The position numbers and the translations under genes were made by a program. A stretch of DNA of 14,738 bases, taken from assembly GCA_009840065.1 (NCBI GenBank), contig VXON01000208.1:1-14738 (forward strand). The letters run 5' to 3'. Positions 1 through 6,360 of this stretch are shown here, piece by piece (positions within the stretch are counted from its first letter, which is position 1; the number at the start of each line of letters is the position of its first letter). Source of the stretch: Cenarchaeum sp. SB0662_bin_33. Its GTDB lineage: Archaea; Thermoproteota; Nitrososphaeria; Nitrososphaerales; Nitrosopumilaceae. The notes beneath the pieces were generated by a model, which was not told the DNA's origin, ran no database searches, and was given only the letters and a program-made list of their open reading frames with translations.

Positions 1-423
1 TTTTACAGATGTATCCAACCGAGCGCCCAACTTCAAAAAGCAAAACACTTTCCAATAGACTCAGAAATAAAGAAGCGACAGGTAGATGGCGCCAAGAAAC
101 GCTGCAAGTGTAAGTGTAAGGAATAGTTAATATCGAGTTGCTGCCGCACATTCCCACGGCCCTAAAATAACTACTATGCATACAGGCCAATATTGTTACA
201 TCCGCATGCGTAATTAACTTATGCACGCCGCTATAAAAAATGGAAATGCCCTAGTGGCGCGTGGAGAGAATATCTCTTTTTTTGTTACCTGTACAATCAT
301 ATTCACTGCCGGATTACCATCTGCGTTTGTTACATGGGCGTACAGTAAGACTGTGTACGTGTCTATACAATTCCCAAGGTCGCACAGGATACGATTTTTA
401 ATGGTGGCGTACAGTGTATTGTA
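1..423. other. Gene-poor left edge
   Basis: No intact gene can be supported here. The stretch holds one copy of the 25-base repeat described at 28-52, and a minus-strand frame at 214-441 that may be an Ig-like remnant. A T-rich box at about 393-400 lies roughly 26 bases before the start of the DUF192 gene and is a likely promoter. A minus-strand frame with an ATG at 151 stays open to the window edge for 50 codons, but it has no recognisable content. Confidence 0.5.
28..52 (+). repeat. 25-base dispersed repeat, copy 1
   Basis: The core TCAAAAAGCAAAACACTTTC (33-52), preceded by CAACT, is identical over 25 bases to 4976-5000. With a slightly shifted register it matches the reverse complement of 4852-4874 over 23 bases. 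A TTTTAC sequence lies upstream of this copy (2-7) and also upstream of the 4976 copy. No start codon lies about 8 bases downstream here, unlike the two other copies. Confidence 0.85.
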
Positions 424-441
424 ATGGCCACTCGAATGCAA
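214..441 (-). pseudogene. Possible Ig-like domain remnant
   Basis: The minus-strand frame encodes YTVLLYAHVTNADGNPAVNM, which resembles the beta-strand and turn pattern of bacterial/archaeal Ig-like domains (invasin or CARDB type, with V(T/D)xDGNP). Only one such unit is visible. The frame begins with a non-ATG codon inside the neighbouring DUF192 gene and stops soon after the similarity ends, so if genuine it is a fragment of a surface-protein gene. It could equally be a chance reading frame. Confidence 0.2.
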
Positions 442-915
442 GTTCTAGCCCCAGTAGCTGCTGCCGCCGTAATAGTCGGAGTGGTTGGCATACTGTCCAT
501 ACCTGCCGATACCAAGATAGATTTTGCCGAGTTTCCACAGGGCACTATTCGGGTTGACGATGTTGTGGTTCAGGTACAGATAGCCGATACAGAGCCCCGT
601 CGTATATTGGGACTCATGCATCAGAACGAACTTCCGTATGATCAGGGAATGATATTCATATTCGATTCTGTGGGACAGTACAGTCTGTGGATGCGTAACG
701 TACAATTTCCCTTGGACATGATATGGTTTGATGAAGATGGCGTTGTGGTTCATATAGAGGAGCACGTACCTCCGTGCCTTACTGCAATTGAGGCCATGAC
801 CTGCCCGTCCATTGCTCCTAGGGTTGATGCGCTCTACATACTTGAGGCCACAGGCGGCTTTGTTGAACTACACAACATACAGTTGGGTTCGCAGCTATAT
901 CTAATATCTGTATGA
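424..915 (+). CDS. DUF192 family membrane-anchored protein
   Basis: This 163-residue protein has one hydrophobic segment at about residues 8-26, which should anchor it with the rest outside the membrane. A DUF192 (COG1430) domain follows. Visible family marks are GLM at 63-65, GMIFIF at 75-80 and WMRNVQFPLDMIW at 89-101. Two cysteines (118 and 127) sit before the final strands. The biochemical function of DUF192 is not established; the fold is a small beta-barrel. The ATG at 424 was chosen because a T-rich TATA-like stretch (about 393-400) lies roughly 26 bases upstream and no Shine-Dalgarno site is present. It stands alone: a 275-base gap separates it from the next gene. The family call is firm, the role is not. 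Confidence 0.9.
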   Translation: MATRMQVLAPVAAAAVIVGVVGILSIPADTKIDFAEFPQGTIRVDDVVVQVQIADTEPRRILGLMHQNELPYDQGMIFIFDSVGQYSLWMRNVQFPLDMIWFDEDGVVVHIEEHVPPCLTAIEAMTCPSIAPRVDALYILEATGGFVELHNIQLGSQLYLISV

Positions 916-1190
916 TATCACTAAAATCGAAGATGACATCTAAAACCCGGCACTAATGAAGTCTGGTTTTCAAGCAATGGCTCCTGCAAAGACAAAAAGA
1001 TTTCAAATTATATTTTTATCCAAAAATAGTATTTGGCATTGAGACCGGGAACCTTGTTATGAATGGCCGGACAGAGCTACCATAATGCAGTATTATACTC
1101 CGGCATAGTTTAGTCCTAAACTTGGTTATGTAATTCTACTAAAATTCATAAAAAACCAAAGAATTTATTCTGATTTTGCAATTAGAGGAC
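916..1190. other. Intergenic gap
   Basis: This is a 275-base AT-rich gap without a convincing gene. A 28-codon plus-strand frame (956-1042) begins MKSGFQAMAPAKTKRF but has no recognisable relative and no clear promoter. An A/T-rich box near 1161-1170 is about 26 bases before the ATG at 1191 and probably serves the next gene. Confidence 0.5.
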
Positions 1191-1829
1191 ATGCCACATA
1201 AAATCCTGATTACAATAATTATATTAATCGCTATGGGTATTTCTGCCGTCATACTGGTGGACGGTTCCAGCTTGCAACCTAAGGCCGAAACCCAGCCGAC
1301 TAAACTATACTCCTGCTCCAACTTTGGGGCTGAATTACCTACCGCATCAATATCATACGATGACAACGACTTGATCCGATACAAACTGGAAAAGTACAAC
1401 ATAGATATGTCGCCACCACTGAAATTCTCTGGCGCAAAGGCTGCCGAGTACTGCTCGTTCTTTGCAGATGGCAGCGTACCTCTGTACTGTACATCCACAG
1501 AGCTTGTTCGGAATGGTGAATTTTTGGGTAACATACACATGGTGGGCACCAATGATGGCCCGTCTGCCGTGTTGGGGGTTGTGCAGTCTGATACCATAAC
1601 ATCAGGCATGGAAGTTGTAACAATTGTAACTGATTCAATTACCGAAAATGTATTTGATTGTATGGGTGGCATATCGGGACCATGGATAGAGCAGTTATCC
1701 GAGAGACATGTAGTGGAGAGATTAACAACAAAGTCTACTATAAATGGACTGCCCATGCCTATACTGCTAGAGCTGACCGGCTCACCTGGTAACTATCTGT
1801 GGAAAATTTTGATTGGTAATGCTACATGA
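1191..1829 (+). CDS. Unknown N-terminally anchored protein
   Basis: This 212-residue protein is not recognised. Residues 5-23 form a hydrophobic segment (KILITIIILIAMGISAVIL), either an uncleaved signal or a membrane anchor, so the remainder is probably extracytoplasmic. The mature part is polar with scattered cysteines (for example in LYSCSN, AEYCSF, PLYCTS and FDCMGG), which could pair outside the cell. The frame extends upstream to a TTG at 1176, but the ATG at 1191 follows a GAGG and sits about 26 bases after an A/T-rich box, so it is preferred. Its stop overlaps the ATG of the TauE/SafE permease as ATGA, implying translational coupling and perhaps a joint role at the membrane. Confidence 0.7.
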   Translation: MPHKILITIIILIAMGISAVILVDGSSLQPKAETQPTKLYSCSNFGAELPTASISYDDNDLIRYKLEKYNIDMSPPLKFSGAKAAEYCSFFADGSVPLYCTSTELVRNGEFLGNIHMVGTNDGPSAVLGVVQSDTITSGMEVVTIVTDSITENVFDCMGGISGPWIEQLSERHVVERLTTKSTINGLPMPILLELTGSPGNYLWKILIGNAT

Positions 1830-2671
1830 TACAATGGATTATCATATCAGTTGCCATGGGGTTGTTGGTCTTAGCCACAATACTTGGCGGTTCTACTTTG
1901 GTCCCTGATGTGCAGACTGCCATATTCTTTGTGCTGTTGGCCGTCGCTGCTTGCGCATTGGCATCTATAGTGGGTCTAGGTGGAGGGCTTGTGATAGTGC
2001 CCGTTCTTATATTTCTTGGACTATCCCCACCCATTGCGGCCTTTAGTAGTCTTGCAGCCACAATGTCCAATGCAACCGCCTCAAGCATGGTGTATGCAAA
2101 ACAGAGACGTATAGAGTACAAGGAAGCTGTAAAACTGGGACTAATGGCCATACCTGGCAGTGTCCTGGGTGCCGCACTATCAAAGGATGCGGGAGTCGAC
2201 CTGTACAGTGTACTGTTGGCGGGAATTCTAATCTCGGCTGGTGTCTATGTGTATATACGTCCCCGCCTGCGTAATCGTCCGCATCCGGGAACCTTCATCT
2301 TTCTATCTATCTCTGTGGGAGTCAGCTTCTTTGCAGGCGTGGTCTCTTCATACTTTGGCATAGGCGGTGGTGTGATCTTTGTGCCACTGCTGGTTATATT
2401 ATCCGGCATGAGCGTGATGCGTGCAGCCCCGACATCCATAATGGCACTCCTACTGACCTCCGTAGCTGGCATAGTCACTCATGGAGTACTGGGTGATACG
2501 GCTGCCATCCTAGCATTGCTGTTATCGGCAGGGGGGTTGCTGGGTGGAATGGCCGGAGCAAAACTCTCCCGGGAGGTGGGAGAAAGGTACACCCGAATAC
2601 TAGTGTTGGTAACAATGATTGCTGCCGCAATCACACTGATATGGAATAGTTCGGCATTGGATATTACCTAG
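1826..2671 (+). CDS. TauE/SafE family sulfite/anion exporter
   Basis: This 281-residue polytopic membrane protein has about eight hydrophobic segments. The two-fold internal repeat typical of the TauE/SafE family (formerly DUF81) is visible: VGLGGGLVIVPVL near 49-61 and FGIGGGVIFVPLLV near 177-190, each starting a half. A short polar loop around residues 145-155 joins the halves. Family members export sulfite, sulfoacetate or related small anions; the substrate cannot be read from the sequence. The start at 1826 overlaps the preceding stop in an ATGA arrangement. The last 8 bases overlap the convergent SDR gene. The length is normal for the family and nothing appears broken. Confidence 0.92.
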   Translation: MIQWIIISVAMGLLVLATILGGSTLVPDVQTAIFFVLLAVAACALASIVGLGGGLVIVPVLIFLGLSPPIAAFSSLAATMSNATASSMVYAKQRRIEYKEAVKLGLMAIPGSVLGAALSKDAGVDLYSVLLAGILISAGVYVYIRPRLRNRPHPGTFIFLSISVGVSFFAGVVSSYFGIGGGVIFVPLLVILSGMSVMRAAPTSIMALLLTSVAGIVTHGVLGDTAAILALLLSAGGLLGGMAGAKLSREVGERYTRILVLVTMIAAAITLIWNSSALDIT

Positions 2672-4409
2672 ATTCGTCAACATTGAATATGACCTCACCG
2701 GAGTGATGAGCGTCATCTGACACCGAATAGTCTAGGGCCCTAACTATCTTGGCGTGATCCGGCTCGGATCCGGATGTAGTTCCAGGCAACACTGTAAATA
2801 CACGTACATTTGATTTTAGCACATCACTAAGTTCTTGGTTTATGGTGGTTGTAAATGGTCTCAAACCCCCTCGGAATATCTCCACCTTGGCCCTCTGAGC
2901 GCCCGACACCTTTCTGCCCCGAGGAAGCTCGGGACCCACTATTAGTACACTGCCGTCTGCACCCACAAACTTACGGGGATCTGCCCCGCCACCTGGAACA
3001 AAGTACTCTAGAGCCTCCTGTGCGGTTTTAGCCGGGCGATTTATGAATTTATCTACTAGGCCATCCCACTCTACCCTTTTCATCTGTGTAATCTTGTCCA
3101 CATCCGGCATGTCTCCTGTCAAGTGTATTATGGCATGTACCTTTCCCATCTTTTGCGCAGCAGTACCAAACCACCGACGAAGCTGCGTCACATCATCCAA
3201 GTCTGTGCGATGAGAGTGATACTTGCTTAACGCTTCTGATATGGGTTCGGGTGTGGACTCGGGCAAGAGCAGTACGACATTACCACCGGATTCTGTAATG
3301 TGCTGTGCCAATGTAGATACTCTCTGCGCGTCCGCCTCTCCGGTCGGGTCAACCACCATGACAACACAACCATTACTGTAGTTGACCGCTACCGGCGGGA
3401 CTCTATTGCCTACATGGGGCCGAACCGGATAAAATACGCGGTCTCCGGGTATGACCTTACCATTTACAATCTTCCCTATGGTGTCATCACAGAGGTTAAG
3501 CACAGTCTCGGCCACCTGCCTCTGGGATAAGAACTGTCTATCTGCAATCATATGTGATGTGTTTTTTTGCACCTTCTCGGCTATACTCTGTATCTTTTGT
3601 AGCAGCCTATCAAGTATGTCTGCATCTACGTTCAGAGTGCCTGCAGCACTATCTATACCGCTCTTTATCACAGACTCATCCTCTCCTAATAGCGGTAGTA
3701 TGTGACTGTTTGCCTCTTCTACCTGCTGCGGTGTTAAGCCCTCGAATCCACCCACCCTCATAAACTCGGCCGCCGCCTTGGGGTATACTGTTTTGTATAT
3801 ACGATCTGAGTGTACAGGACCCGGATTGGTGGCTATTGATATAATACCCTCATCAACCAACTCCCATGACATTGCTTCCGCCAGCCGATTTTTCGCCCCC
3901 TGTGATGCCGTGTATGGGCCCCGGAAACGATAAGGGCGCTGCTCTAGAGGCCTCTCCTCGGTAAAGAATGTGGATATGGTGATTATCTTGCCGCCACTCC
4001 TCATGCATTGGAGGCCACATACAGAGCCCCAGAATGTGCCCGTCAGGTGTATTGCCACTGTTCCTACAAAGTCGTCCATATTCGCATTGGGAAAGCATGT
4101 TACTGGGCCTGACACCCCGGCATTGTTCACAATGTAGTCTATAGTTACACCATCATTTTTCAGCGTACTGTACATTTTGGATATGCTCGACTCGCTGCTT
4201 ACATCCACTCCAGGGAATATTCTGACACTGGCCCCACTCTGGTTTCTGTCAATTATCTCCTGCAACTCGGATGCTGCCTCAACTAGGGGCTCTTTACGTC
4301 TGCCTAAAATTATTACACTGGCACCCTGCTCTACAAATGCTATTGCTATTACTTTGCCGATTCCGGTCCCACTCCCGGTAACCAAGGCAGTCTTTTGCGC
4401 GAATTTCAC
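2664..4409 (-). CDS. Two-part SDR oxidoreductase, malonyl-CoA reductase N-half-like
   Basis: This 581-residue protein begins with a classical short-chain dehydrogenase domain: TGSGTGIG at 11-18, GRR at 36-38 (favouring NADPH), NNAG at 95-98, catalytic Ser near 146 and Tyr166. The usual YxxxK lysine is Gln170 (PYTASQGAK). NPGPVHSDRI at 195-204 resembles the matching part of Chloroflexus malonyl-CoA reductase. A helical linker (about 240-310) and a second Rossmann-like half (about 340-581) follow, as in the N-terminal half of that enzyme, which reduces malonate semialdehyde to 3-hydroxypropionate. A role in the 3-hydroxypropionate/4-hydroxybutyrate cycle is therefore possible, but this is inference. 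The start is GTG at 4409, with a TATA-like AATTAAATA 27 bases upstream. It is convergent with, and overlaps, the TauE/SafE gene by 8 bases. Confidence 0.82.
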   Translation of the reverse strand: MKFAQKTALVTGSGTGIGKVIAIAFVEQGASVIILGRRKEPLVEAASELQEIIDRNQSGASVRIFPGVDVSSESSISKMYSTLKNDGVTIDYIVNNAGVSGPVTCFPNANMDDFVGTVAIHLTGTFWGSVCGLQCMRSGGKIITISTFFTEERPLEQRPYRFRGPYTASQGAKNRLAEAMSWELVDEGIISIATNPGPVHSDRIYKTVYPKAAAEFMRVGGFEGLTPQQVEEANSHILPLLGEDESVIKSGIDSAAGTLNVDADILDRLLQKIQSIAEKVQKNTSHMIADRQFLSQRQVAETVLNLCDDTIGKIVNGKVIPGDRVFYPVRPHVGNRVPPVAVNYSNGCVVMVVDPTGEADAQRVSTLAQHITESGGNVVLLLPESTPEPISEALSKYHSHRTDLDDVTQLRRWFGTAAQKMGKVHAIIHLTGDMPDVDKITQMKRVEWDGLVDKFINRPAKTAQEALEYFVPGGGADPRKFVGADGSVLIVGPELPRGRKVSGAQRAKVEIFRGGLRPFTTTINQELSDVLKSNVRVFTVLPGTTSGSEPDHAKIVRALDYSVSDDAHHSGEVIFNVDESR

Positions 4410-4430
4410 GATTTACCACGTTTTGCTGCA

Positions 4431-4440
4431 CTATTTAATT
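4431..4440 (-). promoter_or_regulatory. TATA-like box of SDR gene
   Basis: On the minus strand this reads AATTAAATAG and is centred about 27 bases before the GTG at 4409. That spacing suggests leaderless transcription and supports the GTG start. Confidence 0.5.
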
Positions 4441-4547
4441 TTACCATACGACGAACAGTACATACTCAACCTCCCTCCCACAGATTCTTTCAGCATATCA
4501 CTCCCCGGCCCCATAAAAGAAAGAAATAACAGTATATCCAATATAAC

Positions 4548-4658
4548 ATGAATGATGCCACATACGAACGGCTGAAGGGAGAACTTAAAGAAGTACATGG
4601 GTGTCTGGAGCGCGTCCACCAAGTGTGTGATGAGCTTGAGCGAAAATTCTCGTCATAA
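4548..4658 (+). CDS. Small helical protein, 36 residues
   Basis: This short frame starts MNDATYERLKGELKEVHGCL and ends ELERKFSS. It is rich in Glu, Lys, Leu and Val with heptad-like spacing, so it should form a single helix or coiled coil; two cysteines (19 and 27) are eight residues apart. A CATAAAAG box at 4512-4519 lies about 30 bases upstream, compatible with a leaderless transcript. It runs convergently into the broken coiled-coil gene at 4653-4844, and the stops overlap by 6 bases. Both products begin MND. No family is recognised. It is short enough to be a chance frame, but its composition is protein-like. Confidence 0.4.
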   Translation: MNDATYERLKGELKEVHGCLERVHQVCDELERKFSS

Positions 4659-4844
4659 TATGCGCAGAATTTCATCCTCAATGTCGTGTATTCTTGCGCG
4701 CATCTACTCCTTGTTTTTGCTCCTCAACGGTATTAATTACATCAGCCGCTTGATCGTGTAAAATATCCAGCCTAGATTCGGCTTGACGAAGGTGATTGTG
4801 TTCTGCCCTTAGTAGAGCCTGTAGTACCTCAAGTTGTCATTCAT
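4653..4844 (-). pseudogene. Frameshifted small coiled-coil gene
   Basis: From ATG 4844 the minus strand reads MNDNL, then meets a stop in that frame. The next frame continues as LEVLQALLRAEHNHLRQAES and on to DVINTVEEQ, strongly coiled-coil in character. It has no start codon of its own. The first frame then resumes with MRARIHDIEDEILRIL and a stop at 4653. The two shifts compensate, so the whole is a multiple of three (63 residues plus stop). In the resumed frame a TAG lies just before MRAR, which argues for true decay rather than a single sequencing error. Repeat copy 2 ends 7 bases before the ATG and could supply the promoter. Confidence 0.5.
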
Positions 4845-4851
4845 ACCATAC

Positions 4852-4874
4852 TGGAAAGTGTTTTGCTTTTTGAA
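4852..4874 (-). repeat. Dispersed repeat, copy 2 (inverted)
   Basis: The reverse complement of this stretch carries the core TCAAAAAGCAAAACACTTTC found at 33-52 and 4981-5000. It matches copy 1 over 23 bases. Relative to copy 3 it is inverted and about 100 bases away, so the pair bounds a 149-base AT-rich segment. Read on the minus strand, its TTCAAAAAG is centred about 26 bases before the ATG at 4844. Confidence 0.85.
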
Positions 4875-4975
4875 TAACCAATTTAATACCAAAAAATCGT
4901 TTAAAACGCCCATCATTATTAATAAAAACCATAAATTTTTCATTTAGTACACGCGTCATCGTTTTTACGCACGAT

Positions 4976-5000
4976 CAACTTCAAAAAGCAAAACACTTTC
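4976..5000 (+). repeat. 25-base dispersed repeat, copy 3
   Basis: This copy is identical over 25 bases to 28-52. An ATG occurs at 5008, and TTCAAAAAG is centred about 24 bases before it, mirroring the geometry of copy 2. Confidence 0.85.
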
Positions 5001-5007
5001 TTTCAGG

Positions 5008-5142
5008 ATGTGTTATTGCAGTCTGAACCCTGACATCAAACCATATTTGAGACTAAATGCTGTGCCTAAACATACAATTTTTTCTTGCGTATTAATACCG
5101 GAACGCACCAACCGCGTCTTCAAGAGAAGACATAAACTCTAG
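5008..5142 (+). CDS. Possible 44-residue small ORF
   Basis: The frame opens 7 bases after repeat copy 3 with MCYCSLNPDIKPYLRLNAVP and ends in a basic tail (FKRRHKL). It has three cysteines and no recognised family. The only support is its spacing from the repeat, which matches that of the coiled-coil gene on the other side. A perfect 6-bp hairpin (5116-5131, GTCTTC/GAAGAC, loop AAGA) lies within its 3' end. It may be a chance frame. Confidence 0.2.
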   Translation: MCYCSLNPDIKPYLRLNAVPKHTIFSCVLIPERTNRVFKRRHKL

Positions 5143-5150
5143 ATTTATTT
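5142..5150 (+). promoter_or_regulatory. TATA-like box of 5174 gene
   Basis: GATTTATTT is centred about 27 bases before the ATG at 5174, and no Shine-Dalgarno site is present. This supports that start and leaderless transcription of the two-gene operon. Confidence 0.45.
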
Positions 5151-5173
5151 GTGGTGGTTTAAACACTGTATAT

Positions 5174-5410
5174 ATGCAAGACTCCGAACCTGATACGTTT
5201 CTGTATCAGACATGGCCGGAAAAATTCTCTGAGATGTTACGGGAGATCGGGGTGGACTCGGAAGCCAACGATGTGGGTGTAAAGGATTTGGAGAGTGGTG
5301 ATTATTACTCCAGACACTACTCTCAAACACCCAGAATGGTAACAAACAGGGGAACATTAAACATCAAGAACTCTAACATAGATATGGTACAGATAATCCA
5401 AAAGGGGTGA
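5174..5410 (+). CDS. Unknown acidic small protein
   Basis: This 78-residue protein is not recognised. It is acidic at the N-terminus, contains an amphipathic stretch (WPEKFSEMLREIGVD, residues 14-28), and has a polar C-terminal half containing DYYSRHYSQTPRMVTNRGTL; there are no cysteines and no membrane segment. It is the first gene of a probable two-gene operon: the next start is only 5 bases after its stop. A TATA-like box sits about 27 bases upstream of the ATG. The product should be cytoplasmic; function unknown. Confidence 0.6.
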   Translation: MQDSEPDTFLYQTWPEKFSEMLREIGVDSEANDVGVKDLESGDYYSRHYSQTPRMVTNRGTLNIKNSNIDMVQIIQKG

Positions 5411-5411
5411 T
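5404..5411 (+). promoter_or_regulatory. Shine-Dalgarno site for 5415 gene
   Basis: GGGGTGAT matches the extended anti-Shine-Dalgarno complement (GGAGGTGAT) and overlaps the stop of the upstream gene. Its spacing favours the GTG at 5415 as the start of the downstream gene. It is one of the few such sites in a window dominated by leaderless starts, as expected inside an operon. Confidence 0.5.
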
Positions 5412-5414
5412 GAG

Positions 5415-5825
5415 GTGCCACAAGACCCTAATCCAGCCCCCTGGGGTGCGATGGATCGTTTTCAGGCCCACTATATTGTGAATGTGACCTGCGATGGACC
5501 GTACATCCCTCTTGCCCGGACCAGTCTGAATACGAAGGGTCATTTTGCATCAAAAGAATTAGAATCTGTATATTGGGATGGGCTTGGTCCTCTACCAGTA
5601 ACACTGAACAATGATGAGGAGCTAAAGAACATGATACTAAAACAGGGCGTGCGTGATGCTGCCATATTTATAGAACCCACAGGTGACATCGTGCGTATAC
5701 ACGGCAAGTGGAAGAATCACTTGGAGTTTGGAGTTACCAAGGAGCAGTTTGAGATATATGATAGAATCGCTGGCCACATAAAAGAACTGGTCACGCTTAA
5801 GCCTTCCACCAATCTAGAGCCATAA
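5415..5825 (+). CDS. Unknown conserved-looking cytoplasmic protein
   Basis: This 136-residue protein has a globular composition and no membrane segment. No family is recognised. The N-terminal part reads like a beta strand carrying AHYIVNVTCDGPYIPLART; the middle holds NDEELKNMILKQGVRDAAIF, and the end VTKEQFEIYDRIAGHIKELV is a helix. GTG 5415 is chosen because of the Shine-Dalgarno site just upstream; an ATG at 5451 is an alternative that would remove 12 residues. It is the second gene of an operon with the 78-residue protein and ends convergently inside endA with a 29-base overlap. Function unknown. Confidence 0.65.
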   Translation: MPQDPNPAPWGAMDRFQAHYIVNVTCDGPYIPLARTSLNTKGHFASKELESVYWDGLGPLPVTLNNDEELKNMILKQGVRDAAIFIEPTGDIVRIHGKWKNHLEFGVTKEQFEIYDRIAGHIKELVTLKPSTNLEP

Positions 5826-6330
5826 AGTCCACACTCTTGCCTCTGGGTATGGCCAAGATGAACTGCTTCCTAACCGTGGTGGCCAGCCTGCCTGCCAAAA
5901 CAAGACTAGTTGTGGTAATGGCATCCCGCGTACCATATATGTGAACTAGATATGGTGCATGGTCTATGCCCGGCCCTGATTTGTAGACTGCAAAATCACA
6001 TCCAAACTTTATGCCAGGTGTCACCACGTACCCTAGATCGCGAAACGTCTTGTATACTAGGTATTTTTTGTCAAAGTTGTTATATTTGGCCTTGCATACG
6101 TCCCTCATTGCCGATGCGCTTATTGTTTTATGAGCTAGATGGACATCTATGATACCTGTCTCCAAAAGATATAATCCCTCTATGAGGTCTAGCACCAACG
6201 GCACATCTATCTGATCAGGTTTGGGTTTTGGAATGCCAATGGGCTTTCCGTAATAACCACTACAGAATAGTCTTTTAGAGTCCTGTATGTCCCATATTAT
6301 TATACGGTTTTCGACAAGATTTCCTTTCAT
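5797..6330 (-). CDS. endA: tRNA-splicing endonuclease EndA
   Basis: This 177-residue enzyme matches the homotetrameric (alpha-4) archaeal tRNA-intron endonuclease in length and layout. It cleaves both exon-intron junctions at bulge-helix-bulge motifs in pre-tRNA. The N-terminal half (1-80) is the interaction domain. The C-terminal catalytic domain starts near RDLGYVVTPGIKFGCDFAVY, and the catalytic triad is visible: Tyr116 (VYKSGPG), His124 (DHAPYLVH) and Lys155 (VRKQFILA), close to Tyr115/His125/Lys156 of the Methanocaldococcus enzyme. An in-frame TTG precedes, but ATG 6330 is chosen because the TATA box CTATAAAAG is centred 26 bases upstream. The 3' end overlaps the convergent unknown gene by 29 bases. 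Confidence 0.95.
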   Translation of the reverse strand: MKGNLVENRIIIWDIQDSKRLFCSGYYGKPIGIPKPKPDQIDVPLVLDLIEGLYLLETGIIDVHLAHKTISASAMRDVCKAKYNNFDKKYLVYKTFRDLGYVVTPGIKFGCDFAVYKSGPGIDHAPYLVHIYGTRDAITTTSLVLAGRLATTVRKQFILAIPRGKSVDFMALDWWKA

Positions 6331-6350
6331 CAAGCAGTATGTTGTGGATG

Positions 6351-6360
6351 TCTTTTATAG
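6351..6360 (-). promoter_or_regulatory. TATA box of endA overlapping DUF47 stop
   Basis: The minus strand reads CTATAAAAGA, a near-consensus archaeal TATA box centred 26 bases before ATG 6330. Its TAA is the stop codon of the upstream DUF47 gene, so the endA promoter is built into the end of its neighbour. Confidence 0.65.

Larger units (their letters stand above)
4852..5000. mobile_element. Possible 149-base MITE-like element or divergent promoter block
   Basis: The segment is bounded by perfect 20-base inverted repeats (4854-4873 and 4981-5000) and has an AT-rich, non-coding middle containing small palindromes (CGTTTAAAACG; ATCGT with ACGAT at the right end). A further copy of one end occurs at 28-52. 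This is the layout of a miniature inverted-repeat element, but no target-site duplication is obvious and no transposase is present. The alternative is that the repeat is a regulated promoter element driving small ORFs in both directions, because ATGs lie 7 bases outside each end. Confidence 0.4.

Noticed and set aside
1..151. Minus-strand frame from ATG 151 open to the window edge (50 codons)
   Set aside because: It runs through the 25-base repeat, has a hydrophobic but unrecognisable product, and shows no promoter box at the expected distance.
221..424. Plus-strand 67-codon frame before the DUF192 gene
   Set aside because: It is antisense to the possible Ig-like remnant, ends on the DUF192 start, and has no family features.
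956..1042. 28-codon plus-strand frame in the gap after the DUF192 gene
   Set aside because: Too short, no promoter and no recognisable motif.
4431..4681. Two minus-strand frames of 63 codons over the small plus-strand ORF
   Set aside because: Their hydrophobic and serine-rich composition is what the antisense of a helical Glu/Lys-rich ORF and AT-rich sequence would give; no start context.
5116..5131. Perfect 6-bp hairpin as a terminator
   Set aside because: It is only 6 bp, lacks a following T-run and lies just before a promoter; a chance hairpin is likely.
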